Positions 1 through 10,697 of a stretch of DNA of 48,743 nt are shown here, one piece after another. The translations under genes were made by a program, and so were the position numbers. The notes beneath the pieces are model-generated. The model was given only the letters and a program-made list of their open reading frames with translations, searched no databases and was not told the origin of the DNA. This stretch comes from Paraburkholderia sp. C35 (GTDB taxonomy: Bacteria > Pseudomonadota > Gammaproteobacteria > Burkholderiales > Burkholderiaceae), in the NCBI RefSeq assembly GCF_003121405.1, contig NZ_QBUY01000063.1, positions 1 through 48,743 on the forward strand, written 5' to 3'. Every line of letters begins with the position of its first letter. The first letter of the stretch is position 1.

Positions 1-19
1 GTTCAGCGGCTTTCTTTTG

Positions 20-53
20 CCTACTTTTCTTTGCCGCGGCAAAGAAAAGTAGG
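20..53. repeat. Perfect 34-bp palindrome, intergenic repeat
   Basis: Two 17-base arms beginning CCTACTTTTCTTTGCCG are perfect reverse complements with no spacer. A smaller hairpin follows directly (CCCC-gcaca-GGGG near 58-71). I recall this type of element (TTTCTTTGCCGCGGCAAAGA with a CCCCGCACAGGGGC tail) as a dispersed intergenic repeat in Paraburkholderia; that is memory, not a search. It lies downstream of the phospholipase gene and beyond that gene's own terminator. Confidence 0.75.
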
Positions 54-139
54 TGCCGCCCCGCACAGGGGCAACCCTGGCAGACCACTAACAAAAAGCG
101 GATGCCACCCAAAAAACCACCCCAAACGCCGTCGCAGAC

Positions 140-174
140 AAAAAAAAACCCTGAAATGGCTTCCCACCTCAGGG
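140..174 (-). terminator. Intrinsic terminator of phospholipase C gene
   Basis: On the minus strand a stem CCCTGA...TCAGGG (149-154 with 169-174), extended inside by TGG/CCA after a 2x2 mismatch, is followed by nine T residues (complement of A140-148). It sits 33 bases past the phospholipase stop codon, as expected for a rho-independent terminator. Confidence 0.8.
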
Positions 175-206
175 TCAAATTTGCGCCATCCAAACAGCAA
201 AAAAAC

Positions 207-2348
207 TCAGGACAAAGTCATCACAGGCACAACAGCCGCCGGATCGCTAATACTCACTTTGCCAGTCTCAACATGCCCAGCGACACGTCGCTGAAACACC
301 GCATCATCGTTATCGCTGACCGTCAGGTCATACCAGTGATGACTAGCCGACAACACCCATGCCTCTTCGACAGAAGCACCCGCCGGCACAATCACAGGCC
401 GCGGATGCGCGCCATACGCATTATCGACCACAGAAAGCCGCGCAACCGCATCACCATGATTGGTGAACTTGAGATACACGTTGCCATTGCCAACGTCGTA
501 ATGCGTCTTCACTTCAGGCATCGCCGGCTTGCGATTGTGACCGGCCACATTGGCAGCCACACCCAGCGCATTACCCGCAAATCGCCGCACGAACCCATTC
601 GGCCCATACACGGTGAACGCATACACGCCATTCGTCGAAGACAGATTGAACACGTCCTTCAACGACTTGCCCGCTTCAACCGTGTAACGCCACGGACCAT
701 CCGTGCGATTGGTCGAGTACACATAGAAGTGCGCGCCCTGATCGCCTGTGTTGCCAATTTCGATCGTCAACGAGTTCGCCTTCTCATCGACCTTGCCGTT
801 CACGTGCAACTCATACGGCAACGCACGCGCGAAGCGGATGCCCGTTTCCTGCGGATCGACGGGAACCGGCACGGTCGGCACAGTCGGCGCGGGCTGCGTC
901 GCGCACTGATTGTCGGCCATGCTCTTATAGTTGCTCGTGTCCGGCAGCGGCGGCATCTTCGCATCCGGCGTGCGGAAATCGAATGCCGTCGTCAGGTCGC
1001 CGCACACCGCGCGGCGCCATGCCGTGATGTTCGGCTCCTGCACGCCAAAACGCGCTTCGATGAAGCGGATCACCGACGTATGATCGAACACCTGCGAGCA
1101 CACAAAGCCGCCCTTGGTCCACGGCGATACGATCGTCATCGGCACGCGCGGCCCGAGTCCATACGGCAGGTTGTCGACCGTATACGTGCCACCACGGCCC
1201 GACGGGTTGATCACGTTGTGAATCTCGCCGTCCGTCGTCACCGTCGACAAACCCTGCGCGCGTGAAGTCGGCACTTGCGGCGGCACGACGTGATCGAAGA
1301 AACCGTCGTTCTCGTCGTACATGATGAACAACACCGTTTTGCTCCACACGTCCGGATTCGATGTCAGCGCATCGAGAATCTGCGACGTGTATTCGGCGCC
1401 ATAAGCCGGCGTGTACTTCGGATGCTCCGAATACGCTGCGGGCGGGCACAGCCACGACACCTGCGGCAGACGGTTAGCCTGCACGTCGGCCTTCAGATCG
1501 TCGATGGTGCGCACCGTCTGCGCACGCTGGAACAGCGACGAACCCGGCTGCGCGTTGATGAAGTTCGAGAAGTTCTGCAGGATGTTCGTGCCGTAGTTGC
1601 CGTTCAGCGGATCCGAGCCATCCGTGCCCTGCTGATAGATCTGCCACGAGATCCCGGCCGCCTCCAGCCGCTCGGGATACGTGGTCCACGACAGCAACTG
1701 ATACTTCGGCGGCACGTCGCCATCCACGAAGTCGTTGTTGTCGAGCAGCGGACCGCCCATCGTGCCCGTCGGATCGACCATGCCCGTCATCAGATACGAA
1801 CGGTTCGGGTGCGTCGGTCCCGGCAGCGAGCAGAAGTACGCATCGCACACCGTGAAGGCATCGGCCAGCGCGTAATGGAACGGAATGTCCGAGCGCAGGT
1901 GATAGCCCATCGTCATGTCGGTCTTGTTCGCGGGCCACTGATCATAGCGGCCGCCGTCGATCGCGCCGTGCGTCTTGTACCACGAGTGATCCAGATCGCC
2001 GACGCATTGCGCGCTGGTAGTCTGCGTGTTCAGGTGGAACGGCAGCACAGGCTTGGTCGCATCGGCCTGTGACGGCTGGAACCACACAGGCTTGCCGTTG
2101 GGCAGCGGGATCGGGAAGCGGTCGTTATAGCCGCGCACGCCGCGCATATGACCGAGGTAATGATCGAACGAACGGTTCTCCTGCATGAACACGACAATGT
2201 GCTCGACGTCACGGATCGAACCGGTGCGCGAATTGGCGGGGACGGCCAGCGCATTGCGGATCGATTCCGGCAGCATCGTCGCGGCGGCGGCGGCGCCTGC
2301 GGACGTTGCAGCAGTCTTTAGAAAACGGCGACGGCTATTGGATGTCAT
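207..2348 (-). CDS. plcN: Phosphocholine-specific phospholipase C, Tat-exported
   Basis: 713 aa, full length for the acidic-phosphatase/phosphoesterase type phospholipase C family (PlcH/PlcN). It hydrolyses phosphatidylcholine or sphingomyelin to a diglyceride or ceramide plus phosphocholine. The N-terminus SRRRFLKTAA followed by an Ala-rich stretch is a twin-arginine signal, so the protein is exported folded. The family motif ENRSFDHYLG begins at residue 57, followed by a catalytic domain to about residue 480. The last ~200 residues form the two repeated beta-rich C-terminal domains typical of the family. A purine-rich stretch (AAGAAGG) lies about a dozen bases before the ATG. Hemolytic and non-hemolytic paralogues cannot be separated by eye, so the N in the symbol is provisional. 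A small lipoprotein gene lies upstream on the same strand. Confidence 0.93.
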   Translation of the reverse strand: MTSNSRRRFLKTAATSAGAAAAATMLPESIRNALAVPANSRTGSIRDVEHIVVFMQENRSFDHYLGHMRGVRGYNDRFPIPLPNGKPVWFQPSQADATKPVLPFHLNTQTTSAQCVGDLDHSWYKTHGAIDGGRYDQWPANKTDMTMGYHLRSDIPFHYALADAFTVCDAYFCSLPGPTHPNRSYLMTGMVDPTGTMGGPLLDNNDFVDGDVPPKYQLLSWTTYPERLEAAGISWQIYQQGTDGSDPLNGNYGTNILQNFSNFINAQPGSSLFQRAQTVRTIDDLKADVQANRLPQVSWLCPPAAYSEHPKYTPAYGAEYTSQILDALTSNPDVWSKTVLFIMYDENDGFFDHVVPPQVPTSRAQGLSTVTTDGEIHNVINPSGRGGTYTVDNLPYGLGPRVPMTIVSPWTKGGFVCSQVFDHTSVIRFIEARFGVQEPNITAWRRAVCGDLTTAFDFRTPDAKMPPLPDTSNYKSMADNQCATQPAPTVPTVPVPVDPQETGIRFARALPYELHVNGKVDEKANSLTIEIGNTGDQGAHFYVYSTNRTDGPWRYTVEAGKSLKDVFNLSSTNGVYAFTVYGPNGFVRRFAGNALGVAANVAGHNRKPAMPEVKTHYDVGNGNVYLKFTNHGDAVARLSVVDNAYGAHPRPVIVPAGASVEEAWVLSASHHWYDLTVSDNDDAVFQRRVAGHVETGKVSISDPAAVVPVMTLS

Positions 2349-2397
2349 GATGTTGTTGCCTTCTTCTCGGGGGGAAAGAATTTCACAAGGGAATAAC

Positions 2398-2415
2398 CGC
2401 GCGTATTCACGCGCG
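2398..2415. repeat. GC-rich hairpin between lipoprotein gene and phospholipase
   Basis: Arms CGCGCGT and ACGCGCG enclose the loop ATTC. One side is followed on the plus strand by a T-rich stretch, but no plus-strand gene ends here. On the minus strand it falls between the lipoprotein stop (2464) and the phospholipase start (2348), where it could attenuate read-through or shape the phospholipase leader. Confidence 0.4.
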
Positions 2416-2463
2416 TTTCTTTATTTCTTTGTTCCTGTGTTTCTTTATTGCCTGAATCGCACT

Positions 2464-2817
2464 TCAATGGCTTTGATCGCCCGGCGCATAGCGAAGCACG
2501 GGCGAGACCTGCTGGCTGTCGGCGGCAAGGCTCGCCTGCGCGCTATAGATCGCGACGTTGTCCTGCGCGTTCGCCGCGTCATTCACGCTATTGCTGGCGG
2601 GTGTGTTGAATGCATTCGCTGCGCTGCCCGCCGATGCGGACGGCAACGGTGGCGCCACCGCATCGGGCGCGGAAGGCGCATGGCTATTGGCTTGTGGTGC
2701 TGCAGGCGCGGTGTTGCTGAAGGTGTTGCCATCGTCCGCGCCGCATGCGGCAAGCGCGAACGATGCAAGCGCAACGATTGCGCCTGCACGCAATGTAGAG
2801 AGAGGAAGACCGTTCAT
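2464..2817 (-). CDS. Small predicted lipoprotein, function unknown
   Basis: 117 aa from the ATG at 2817. An in-frame ATG eight codons upstream would only add a charged stretch before the signal peptide. The N-terminus MNGLPLSTLRAGAIVALASF ends in the lipobox LAAC, giving a lipid-anchored cysteine near residue 24. The mature part is rich in Ala, Pro, Ser and Asn, has no recognisable domain and looks disordered. The gene lies about 115 bases upstream of the phospholipase gene on the same strand and might be co-transcribed. I do not recognise a family; a role in phospholipase secretion would be a guess. Confidence 0.65.
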   Translation of the reverse strand: MNGLPLSTLRAGAIVALASFALAACGADDGNTFSNTAPAAPQANSHAPSAPDAVAPPLPSASAGSAANAFNTPASNSVNDAANAQDNVAIYSAQASLAADSQQVSPVLRYAPGDQSH

Positions 2818-3016
2818 TCGAGCATCCCGATTCCAGCGCACTTCGACCCATAACGGCTTGCCGGAAAAGGCCTGCCGTCGCTGGAAACGCAGTCTGAAGT
2901 CGAATGAAGAAATTATTGTGAAACGTTTGCCAGGAAAAAGAAATATTTGGAAATTTCTTTAACGGAAAGCAATCAGAAAGCAAAAAGAAACACAGAAGTC
3001 ATTCGATAAAACGCCT

Positions 3017-4501
3017 TTAAAGCAATTCGGCATTAAGTGCTGCATTACCAGTCTCGCGAGGTGCAAAAGCGGCATTTCCGACCGGCCACTTCTTGCGCTG
3101 TGCGGTTTCCCGTTTCGCGAGCGGCTTGCCGCGCGCGAACTCGACGCAGCAGCGGGCAAGCACATCCGTCGGATCGACCAGATGTGCAGTACGGCCATTA
3201 CGCGTCACGCTGGCCGCCTGCGGAAACAGCAACGGCAGTTCGGTGCAGGCCAGCAGGATCACGTCGACCTGTTGCTGCAACAGGCTTTCGACAGCCGCGA
3301 TGATGTCGTCCATGCACTCCCCGCCCGTGAACCCCGCCTTCACGCCGCATGCGCCATAGATCGCGCGCATCACGCGCATCTGCATTTCCAGCGGCGGCAG
3401 TACCTGGGTCATGCCGCGCGCCTCGAGCGCCGTGCGATAGACACCGCTTGCGATCGTGCCATCCGTGGCGAGCAGGCCAATGCGGTCAACAGCCGGAAAC
3501 GTGCTGCGCAGATAATCCGCCGTCACGTTCATCATGTTGACGACAGGCACGTTCAGACGCGCTTCGATGGGCTCGATGAACGCGTGCGCGGTATTGCAGG
3601 GAATCGCAATCAGATCGGCGCCGCCGTCTTCGAGCTTCTTGCAGGTCGCGTAGAGCGCGAGCGTCGGGTCCACGCCGTTGCCCGTCAGGCGATCGGTGCG
3701 GTCGGGAATCTGCGGATTCTGTTCGACGAGAATCTTGATGTGATCCTGATCGCGCGCGGCGGGCGTGTTGCGCACCACCTTGTGGAGGAAATCGACGGTT
3801 GCCGCCGGGCCGACGCCGCCTACCACGCCCAGCTTGATGTGGCGCACGGGCTTGCGCTGCCCGGCGGACAGCAGATGCTGTGCATACACCGCAAAGCTGT
3901 CGACGACAGGCACCGCCTGTGCGCCGAGCCGCCGCAGCGACAGCGCGCTATCGGTACTGCCCGGCAGCAGCACATCGACGCCCTGCGCCGCCAGCGTCGC
4001 ACACGCGTCACGCAGTTCTTTTGCGTCGGTGGTCAGCACATCTAGCCCGGCGCGCGCGCCGTACTGCTCGAACAGACGGCTCTCGCACAATGCCGGCGAT
4101 GTCAGCACACCAACGCGCCGGGCCTGCGGAAAACGCTGGCGAATATGCGTAAACAATGCGGCAATCATATCGACGATCACGATTGCCGTGTTTTGCTGCA
4201 ATTCGTCAATAAACAGGTGACTCTCGAAACATGGCAGCGCAACTGCAGGCATGCCGCGCTGCTCGAAATGCCGAATCGTGTCGAATACGCGCAGTTTGTG
4301 ATGCGCAGAACCGGCGATATAAGACATCGGCATGCCACGCTCGCCATCCGTCATGCGCTCGATGGCAATATCCAGTGGCTGAAAGGTTCGCGCCGCGGCA
4401 TTCGCCTCGTGCACCTTGCGCAGCACATCCACGGCCGCAAGACGCGCCAGGCCACCAGCCACGCCGAGGGCGCGCCGCCCGCTCACAGACGATGTATTCA
4501 T
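3017..4501 (-). CDS. Two-domain Asp/Glu racemase family protein
   Basis: 494 aa, about twice the length of a usual aspartate/glutamate racemase, because two racemase-like domains are fused. The C-terminal half begins with the motif GVVGGVGPAATVDF (about 225) and keeps both catalytic cysteines: Cys302 in IPCNTAH and Cys419 in LLACTELPLL. These two cysteines normally deprotonate and reprotonate the alpha carbon in a PLP-independent racemisation. The N-terminal half has the related start GVAGGLARLAAVDV and one cysteine (Cys91, ALPCFESH), but the second position reads PGST with Ser182. That half is probably inactive and may be structural or regulatory. The substrate cannot be told from sequence. 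The gene is divergent from the receiver-domain gene to its right. Confidence 0.85.
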   Translation of the reverse strand: MNTSSVSGRRALGVAGGLARLAAVDVLRKVHEANAAARTFQPLDIAIERMTDGERGMPMSYIAGSAHHKLRVFDTIRHFEQRGMPAVALPCFESHLFIDELQQNTAIVIVDMIAALFTHIRQRFPQARRVGVLTSPALCESRLFEQYGARAGLDVLTTDAKELRDACATLAAQGVDVLLPGSTDSALSLRRLGAQAVPVVDSFAVYAQHLLSAGQRKPVRHIKLGVVGGVGPAATVDFLHKVVRNTPAARDQDHIKILVEQNPQIPDRTDRLTGNGVDPTLALYATCKKLEDGGADLIAIPCNTAHAFIEPIEARLNVPVVNMMNVTADYLRSTFPAVDRIGLLATDGTIASGVYRTALEARGMTQVLPPLEMQMRVMRAIYGACGVKAGFTGGECMDDIIAAVESLLQQQVDVILLACTELPLLFPQAASVTRNGRTAHLVDPTDVLARCCVEFARGKPLAKRETAQRKKWPVGNAAFAPRETGNAALNAELL

Positions 4502-4895
4502 AGTCCCTCGCTTGCTGTCTTATTGGAAGCGCGAATTCCGGCAGCACTGCCATGCGAGCCGCCGGCGCTTTGCATCGAATCCCGTATTGCAGCGCCGATC
4601 AGAATATAAATCCGAATCTGTGTTTATGTCGCATGAATAAAACGGAAATTCACCGCTTAAACAACGGATTAGGCTTATTCATCGTCTTTAGCAGTCCGGT
4701 ATTACATCCCTTTCACTGGTTAACCCTGAGATACCCGCAAATTGTTAATTAACGGCAATTGATGCAATTCGCAACGAAGCACAACGTGACAGATTGCATG
4801 CGGGAGCGCCGGGAGCTCGGGTCCAAGCCTTGCTGCAATTGCAGCCTTGGGTGAAACGCAGCCACACAAAAACGCAGACACGGCGACCTCCTGCA
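4502..4895. other. Divergent intergenic region with palindromes
   Basis: No gene is supported here. The stretch from about 4600 to 4760 is AT-richer than its surroundings and contains the palindrome GTTAATTAAC (4744-4753). Promoters for the racemase gene (leftward) and the receiver gene (rightward) must lie here, but no convincing -35/-10 pair could be assigned. Confidence 0.5.
4823..4850. promoter_or_regulatory. Operator-like palindrome upstream of receiver gene
   Basis: GCTGCAATTGCAGC (4832-4845) is a perfect 14-base palindrome. It is flanked by CCAAG (4823-4827) and CTTGG (4846-4850), which extend the dyad with a four-base bulge on the left. It lies about 50 bases before the proposed start at 4896, a typical place for a regulator site or a leader hairpin. 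Confidence 0.4.
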
Positions 4896-5339
4896 ATGGC
4901 GACCAAAGACCGGCATGACAACGACGACGAGTTGCAATGGCGTCCCATCGGCGCGCATATGACGGACAACCGGCGCGTGCTGGTCGTCGACGATTACGCC
5001 GACGCCGCCGATGCATTGCAGTTGCTGCTGTTCGCCAACGGCTTCGAATGCCGCGCGATGCACCATGCCGAAGATGTCTGCGAGCTGGCCGCCGCATGGC
5101 AGCCGTTTGCCGTCGTGCTCGACATTGCGATGCCGGGCGTCGACGGCCTCGAACTCGCGCGCCGCCTGCGCGCCTCTGAAGCCACGTCACATATGTTGCT
5201 GATCGCGTGCACCGGCTACGCGTCGCAACGCGACCGCGAACGGGCACGCGAAGCGGGATTCGACGCGCACTGCGCAAAACCGCTGACGCCGCAACGCCTG
5301 CTCGAACTGCTCAAGCGCGCTACGTCAGCCAGTGCATAG
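4896..5339 (+). CDS. Single-domain response regulator (CheY-like receiver)
   Basis: 147 aa from the ATG at 4896; an ATG at 4959 (MTDNRRVL) would give a tighter receiver domain and is an equally good start. The receiver hallmarks are all present: acidic pair in VLVVDDYADA, phosphoacceptor Asp in VVLDIAMPGVDG, Thr in LIACTGYAS and the conserved Lys in CAKPL. No DNA-binding or enzymatic output domain follows, so it must act through a partner protein or as a phosphate sink. No histidine kinase is adjacent; the nearest are the phytochrome and PAS kinases some 6-9 kb away. The start has no clear Shine-Dalgarno sequence. Confidence 0.85.
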   Translation: MATKDRHDNDDELQWRPIGAHMTDNRRVLVVDDYADAADALQLLLFANGFECRAMHHAEDVCELAAAWQPFAVVLDIAMPGVDGLELARRLRASEATSHMLLIACTGYASQRDRERAREAGFDAHCAKPLTPQRLLELLKRATSASA

Positions 5340-5570
5340 CACGTTTGTAAAACGTACATGCACATTCATGCCAACCTCGCGCCACCATACCGCGAAGGAT
5401 GGTTCGCACGTCGCGCGCGCCCGCCACGCATGGTCGGAGCCGGGCAGGCACGCGAACTGCTGTCGCATGGTCAGTCCTTGTCGCGCAAGGGATGACGCCC
5501 CACGCGGCAGCGGCGAAGCACCCAAGGGAGGGGCTGGCCGACGGACCACACGATGATGAACAGGAGAACG

Positions 5571-6161
5571 ATGATGCATAGAAGAAAATTCATACTGAGC
5601 GCCAGTGCCGCACTTGCTGCGGGTGGCATGGTCCTCTCGGGCTGCACGATGACGGGTGAACACTCCAGCACGAACGCGAGCAACGCGGACAAGCGCCGCG
5701 CGATCGATTCGAGCGCCGACGAAACACTGTCGCGCCTCTATACGACAGTGCACGGCTCGCGCGAGCTGGTTGCCAAAGCGCGCGGCGTGCTGGTCTTCCC
5801 GTCCGTCGTGCAGGCCGGTTTCTGGATCGGCGGTCAATATGGTCAAGGCGCACTGCGCGTTGGCGGGCAAACGACGGGTTACTACAGCACGGCGGCAGGC
5901 TCGTTCGGCCTGCAGATCGGCGCGCAGTCGAAGGGCGTGGTGTTCCTGTTCATGACGCAGGACGCGCTCGACCAGTTCCGCAACAGCAATGGCTGGTCGG
6001 TCGGCGGCGATGCGACGGTCGCAGTCGTGAAGGTGGGCGCGAACGGCAACATCGATACGACCACGGCGACCAAGCCGGTGCAGGCGTTCGTGCTGACCAA
6101 CGCCGGCCTGATGGCGGGTGTGTCGCTCGAAGGCGCGAAGATTTCGCGGCTCGATATCTGA
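5571..6161 (+). CDS. YSC84/SYLF-domain lipoprotein
   Basis: 196 aa. An AGGAG at 5562-5566 precedes the ATG at 5571 (the next codon is also ATG), which favours this start over the ATG at 5553. The N-terminus MMHRRKFILSASAALAAGG ends in lipobox LSGC, so the product should be a lipid-anchored envelope protein. The rest matches the SYLF (YSC84) lipid-binding domain: LVFPSVVQAGFWIGGQYGQG, then GYYSTAAGSFGLQIGAQSKG, then the C-terminal VLTNAGLMAGVSLEGAKISR. In eukaryotes this domain binds phosphoinositides; the bacterial role is poorly defined. A strong terminator follows about 115 bases downstream, so the gene is probably monocistronic. Confidence 0.9.
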   Translation: MMHRRKFILSASAALAAGGMVLSGCTMTGEHSSTNASNADKRRAIDSSADETLSRLYTTVHGSRELVAKARGVLVFPSVVQAGFWIGGQYGQGALRVGGQTTGYYSTAAGSFGLQIGAQSKGVVFLFMTQDALDQFRNSNGWSVGGDATVAVVKVGANGNIDTTTATKPVQAFVLTNAGLMAGVSLEGAKISRLDI

Positions 6162-6600
6162 GCGACCGAAGCGACCTGAGCGACGGGGCCACCTGCACGC
6201 GGCGTGCAATGCGCCTCGTGCAGCGTTACGCGAGCGTCACTGCGGCGGCACACCCGTGCCGTTCTGCAGTATCCATGTAAAACGCGCTGCCATTGCAGCG
6301 CGTTTTACATTCTGCCGTAGCCGGCTTCGAGCACGCATACATTCACCAAGTTGACGCATTTCATCCTCTACAGTGCTTCATGCACAGCCGCCATGCCTGG
6401 CCTAAAGATCTGAAGAAACCGGCAAGCCGCATCACAGCGGCCTCGCGCTCGCACACGCCTTTGGCACAGCGCTTGCTGTTCATCGAAGCCATCCGTCCCA
6501 CGCCTCGCACCCAGCCGCTCCGCTTGCGGATCGCCTCGGTCATCGACGGTGGCTTTTCAAGCGTCTCTCTCGATCCACTCTTTCACCAGGAGTCATTACC
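6162..6600. other. Intergenic region upstream of glgA
   Basis: It holds the terminator at 6275-6310 and then about 290 bases of glgA upstream region. Open frames here show no recognisable protein and lack ribosome sites. A CAGGAG at 6587-6592 serves the glgA start. No clear sigma70 promoter was identified. Confidence 0.5.
6275..6310 (+). terminator. Terminator after YSC84 lipoprotein gene
   Basis: Perfect inverted repeat: ATGTAAAACGCGCTG (6275-6289) and its exact complement (6296-6310), with a further C-G pair closing a CATT loop. The 3' side of the stem carries TTTT, and A/T pairs frame a GC core, so it can work as an intrinsic terminator in either direction. Confidence 0.75.
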
Positions 6601-8224
6601 TTGACGCTGAACGTCCTTCTCGTCGCCTCCGAGGCGGTGCCGCTGGCGAAGTCCGGCGGCCTGGGCGACATGGTGAGTGCGTACGCCGCCGCGCTGCGCG
6701 ATGCAGGTGTCGATTCGACCATTCTGCTGCCGGCGTATCCGTCGGCGCTCGAACGCGCCGTCGGCGTGACGCCTATCTGCCGCATCGGCGGGCTGCCGGG
6801 CGGCGACGCGCGGCTGCTGCGCGGACACATGCCCGACACGGGCGTGCCCGTTTTGCTGCTGCAGATGGATCATCTGTTCAAGCGCGACAACCTCTATCAG
6901 GACGAGCAGGGCCGCGACTATCTCGACAACGCGATCCGCTTCGCCTCGCTTGCTGCCGCAGCGACGCGTATCGCGCGTGGCGTGCGCGGCGTGCAGAAGC
7001 CCGACATCGTGCATGCGCACGACTGGCACACGGGCCTCACGCCGCTGCTGATGAAAGCCGCAGGCGTGGCCGCCAAAAGCGTGTTCACCGTGCACAACCT
7101 GGCGTTCCAGGGCAACTATCCGCTCGCGCTCGGCAGCTGGATGGGCGTGCCGCCCGAACTGCTCGCGCCCGCGCTGACCGATCCGCGCAGCGTCGAGTTT
7201 TATGGCGCGCTCAGCATGATGAAGGCAGGCATCGTGCACGCGCACCAGGTCGTGACCGTCAGCGAAAACTATGCGCGAAATTCTCACGCCGCGCTTCGGG
7301 CATCTGATGGAAGGCGTGCTGCAGGCGTGCTCGCACAAGCTGTCGGGCATCACCAACGGCATCGACGGCGACACCTGGAACCCCGCCGCCGATCCGCTGA
7401 TCGCCCGCCCCTATTCCGCCGACGACGTGCGCGGCAAGCAGGCCTGCAAGCGCGAGCTGCAGCAGATTTTCGGCCTCACCGTCGATCCCTTCGCGCCGCT
7501 GGGGGCAATCGGCAGCCGCCTGACGTCGCAGAAGCTCGCGGACGTCGTGGTCGAAGCGCTGCCGTCCCTGCTCGCGCGTCATCCCCGTTTGCAGGTGGCG
7601 ATACTCGGCAAGGGCGAAGCCTACCTGGAAGCCGCGATGCGCGATCTGGCCGCTGCATGGCCGCAGCGCGTCGGCGTGTTCATCGGTTATGACGAGCAGC
7701 GTGCGCACCGGCTGCACGCGGGCGCGGACATCCTGCTGCACGGCAGCCGCTTCGAGCCATGCGGGCTCACGCAGCTTTACGCGCTGCGCTACGGCACCAT
7801 TCCCGTTGCGTCGCGCGTCGGCGGACTGCGCGATACGATCGTCGATTACACGCCTGAACGTTCGCCCGAACTCGGCTTGCCGGAAGATGGCGCGACCGGC
7901 TTCCTGTTCGACGGCGAAGCACCCGACGATGTCGCCTTCGCCCTGCAACGCGCGCTCGATGCGTTCATGCGGCCTTCGTCGTGGCACGCACTTCAACGCA
8001 ATGCGATGCGCTGCGACTTCGGCTGGAACAAGCCGGTGCAGGCGTATCTGAAGCTTTACAGCACGTTGACGGACGCACGCCCGGCGCAACCGCGCGTCGA
8101 TGTGGAGCGGATCGCAGCGGCTTCGGCACAGCGCCGCGCAAGCGCGGGTGGCGCGACGGTCAATGGGCAAACGGGGTGGAGCAACGGCGCGGCATCGCAG
8201 GAAACGGTGGCGCGCAGCGCATGA
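6601..8224 (+). pseudogene. glgA: Glycogen synthase glgA, interrupted by a frameshift
   Basis: GlgA transfers glucose from ADP-glucose to the growing alpha-1,4-glucan. The reading frame from the TTG at 6601 (CAGGAG just upstream) starts MTLNVLLVASEAVPLAKSGG with the ADP-glucose-binding KSGGL loop and the GT5 domain. It continues to VTVSENYA near 7275. The family then requires REILTPRFGH, which lies in the +1 frame from 7274 and runs to the stop at 8224. At the junction TATGCGCGAAATT is read where TATGCGCGCGAAATT would restore the frame: two bases missing from a GC repeat. Repaired, the protein would be about 541 aa, slightly long because of a Ser/Ala-rich tail. Both halves are otherwise well conserved (DWHTGLTPLL, GSRFEPCGLTQLYALRYGT), so the lesion is recent or a sequence error. 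It is convergent with glgX. Confidence 0.9.
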
Positions 8225-8266
8225 GGACCACGTAGCACCGCATCTACACTGCACAACACTGCACAT

Positions 8267-8302
8267 AAAAACGGACCTCTTCTCGCGAAGAGGTCCGTTT
8301 TT
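8267..8302. terminator. Bidirectional terminator between glgA and glgX
   Basis: Perfect 16-base arms, AAAAACGGACCTCTTC (8267-8282) and its complement (8287-8302), flank a TCGC loop. The T-run on the plus strand and the A-run on the left let it terminate both convergent genes. Confidence 0.9.
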
Positions 8303-8344
8303 CCTTCCCTACCGCTGCTTCCTCTCAGGCCCGCTACACCACCA

Positions 8345-10516
<2,172 letters not shown>

Positions 10517-10697
10517 GGTCGGGTTCCTCAAGCAATGGAAGTGGGCGCGGGATGTGCTGGACAGGCTGGGCGCGTTGGTTATGCAGGCGTTATGCAGACG
10601 CAATGACGCGTAGCTTTAGCAATCGATGTGCCTGATACGCGAGCACGGAAGGTGCAACGCGTATGCGAGAATGGCATGACCGTCACATGGAGAAAGC

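Noticed and set aside
102..1265. Plus-strand frame opposite phospholipase C
   Set aside because: No recognisable domain; shadow of the real minus-strand gene.
6293..6604. Small plus-strand frame before glgA
   Set aside because: No ribosome site, no family resemblance, and it runs across a terminator and the glgA leader.
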